NCBI GenBank assembly: GCA_900547035.1
Contig: URFM01000095.1
Coordinates: 1 to 6,193 of the forward strand
Source of the DNA: an uncultured Clostridium sp.
GTDB lineage: Bacteria > Bacillota > Clostridia > Lachnospirales > Lachnospiraceae
Direction: 5' to 3'
Length of the DNA: 6,193 nucleotides
Shown: positions 6,048 through 6,193 of the stretch, piece by piece
Position numbering within the stretch: the first letter of the stretch is position 1
How the letters are laid out: every line of letters starts with the position of its first letter
Notes under the pieces: generated by a model
Database searches by the model: none
Seen by the model: the letters and a program-made list of their open reading frames with translations, nothing else
Told to the model about the DNA's origin: nothing
Translations under genes and position numbers: made by a program

Positions 6048-6193
6048 CTATTCCTTTGTCTGCCTATATGCCGCTTCTCTGACCGTGACTTCTCCTTCTA
6101 TCAGTTCTATTATGCTCTGGCACTTGCACTTCGGGCAGAACAGCGGGAAATTCTTCAGATACGTTTCCTTTGTGGCCTTCTGCCTCGTTTTGC
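6048..6193 (-). CDS. Cys-rich KTR-type small protein, N-terminus beyond window edge
   Basis: The frame is open from the right edge to a TAG at 6048-6050, showing 47 C-terminal residues. They begin with KTRQKATKETYLKNFPLFCP and continue with KCKCQSIIELIEG before ending in RQTKE. The KTR motif followed by a KNFPLFCPKCK segment is the hallmark of the Cys-rich KTR family (PF14205-like), small proteins of about 55-60 residues with two CxxC knuckles. Only the second knuckle (CPKC) is visible; the first would lie just outside. The family is frequent next to integrases and cargo in Tn916-like and related elements; its function is unknown and metal binding is inferred from the cysteines. The C-terminal tail differs from the IKEPDAKTQSR-like tail I recall for many members. 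The stop is 14 bp before the integrase start, so the two genes are very likely one transcript. Confidence 0.75.
   Translation of the reverse strand, partial: KTRQKATKETYLKNFPLFCPKCKCQSIIELIEGEVTVREAAYRQTKE

Noticed and set aside
1..6193. CRISPR arrays, tRNA or rRNA genes, riboswitches, insertion sequences
   Set aside because: No regularly spaced repeat series, no cloverleaf or rRNA-like segments, no structured leader and no transposase were seen.

Overview
The window looks like chromosomal DNA from a Gram-positive anaerobe of the Clostridia, probably Lachnospiraceae-like. This is inferred from protein style, strong AAGGAG/GGGGG ribosome sites and gene content; no rRNA or other taxonomic marker is present. 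Bases 1-4746 appear to be resident chromosome, rich in GCC/GGC/CTG-type codons. From about 4750 to the right edge the sequence looks like one end of an integrated mobile element, with more AT-rich codon use.

Left block (minus strand, 1-2705): a two-gene unit reads leftward. The first gene encodes an unrecognised 191-residue membrane-anchored or exported acidic protein. The second encodes an MMPL/RND-type (HAE3-like) membrane transporter whose 12 membrane segments are all visible; only its C-terminal tail lies beyond base 1.

Control region (2706-2883): an AT-rich intergenic region separates the transporter unit from a divergent TetR-family regulator. It contains two sigma-A-like promoters facing each other. 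Their perfect TATAAT boxes form the two halves of a 14-bp palindrome, so polymerases for the two directions would compete for the same DNA. A second inverted repeat covers the -35 of the leftward promoter and is a good operator candidate. The simplest reading is a locally autoregulated, ligand-responsive efflux locus.

Right-reading block (2884-4746): the TetR regulator is followed after 33 bp by an RlmI-like class I SAM-dependent rRNA (cytosine-C5) methyltransferase, with its own strong ribosome site.

Mobile-element end (about 4750-6193): just past the methyltransferase stop lie a tandem 12-bp direct repeat, a hairpin that could terminate transcription in both directions, and a leftward tyrosine integrase with all catalytic residues. 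Upstream of the integrase, and cut by the right edge, is the C-terminal part of a Cys-rich KTR-type small zinc-ribbon-like protein, a family typical of Tn916-like and related integrative elements. The element body would extend to the right of the window. I did not see a clearly new multi-gene system. The points most worth checking are the overlapping promoter/operator architecture, the unknown transporter partner protein, and the element boundary.
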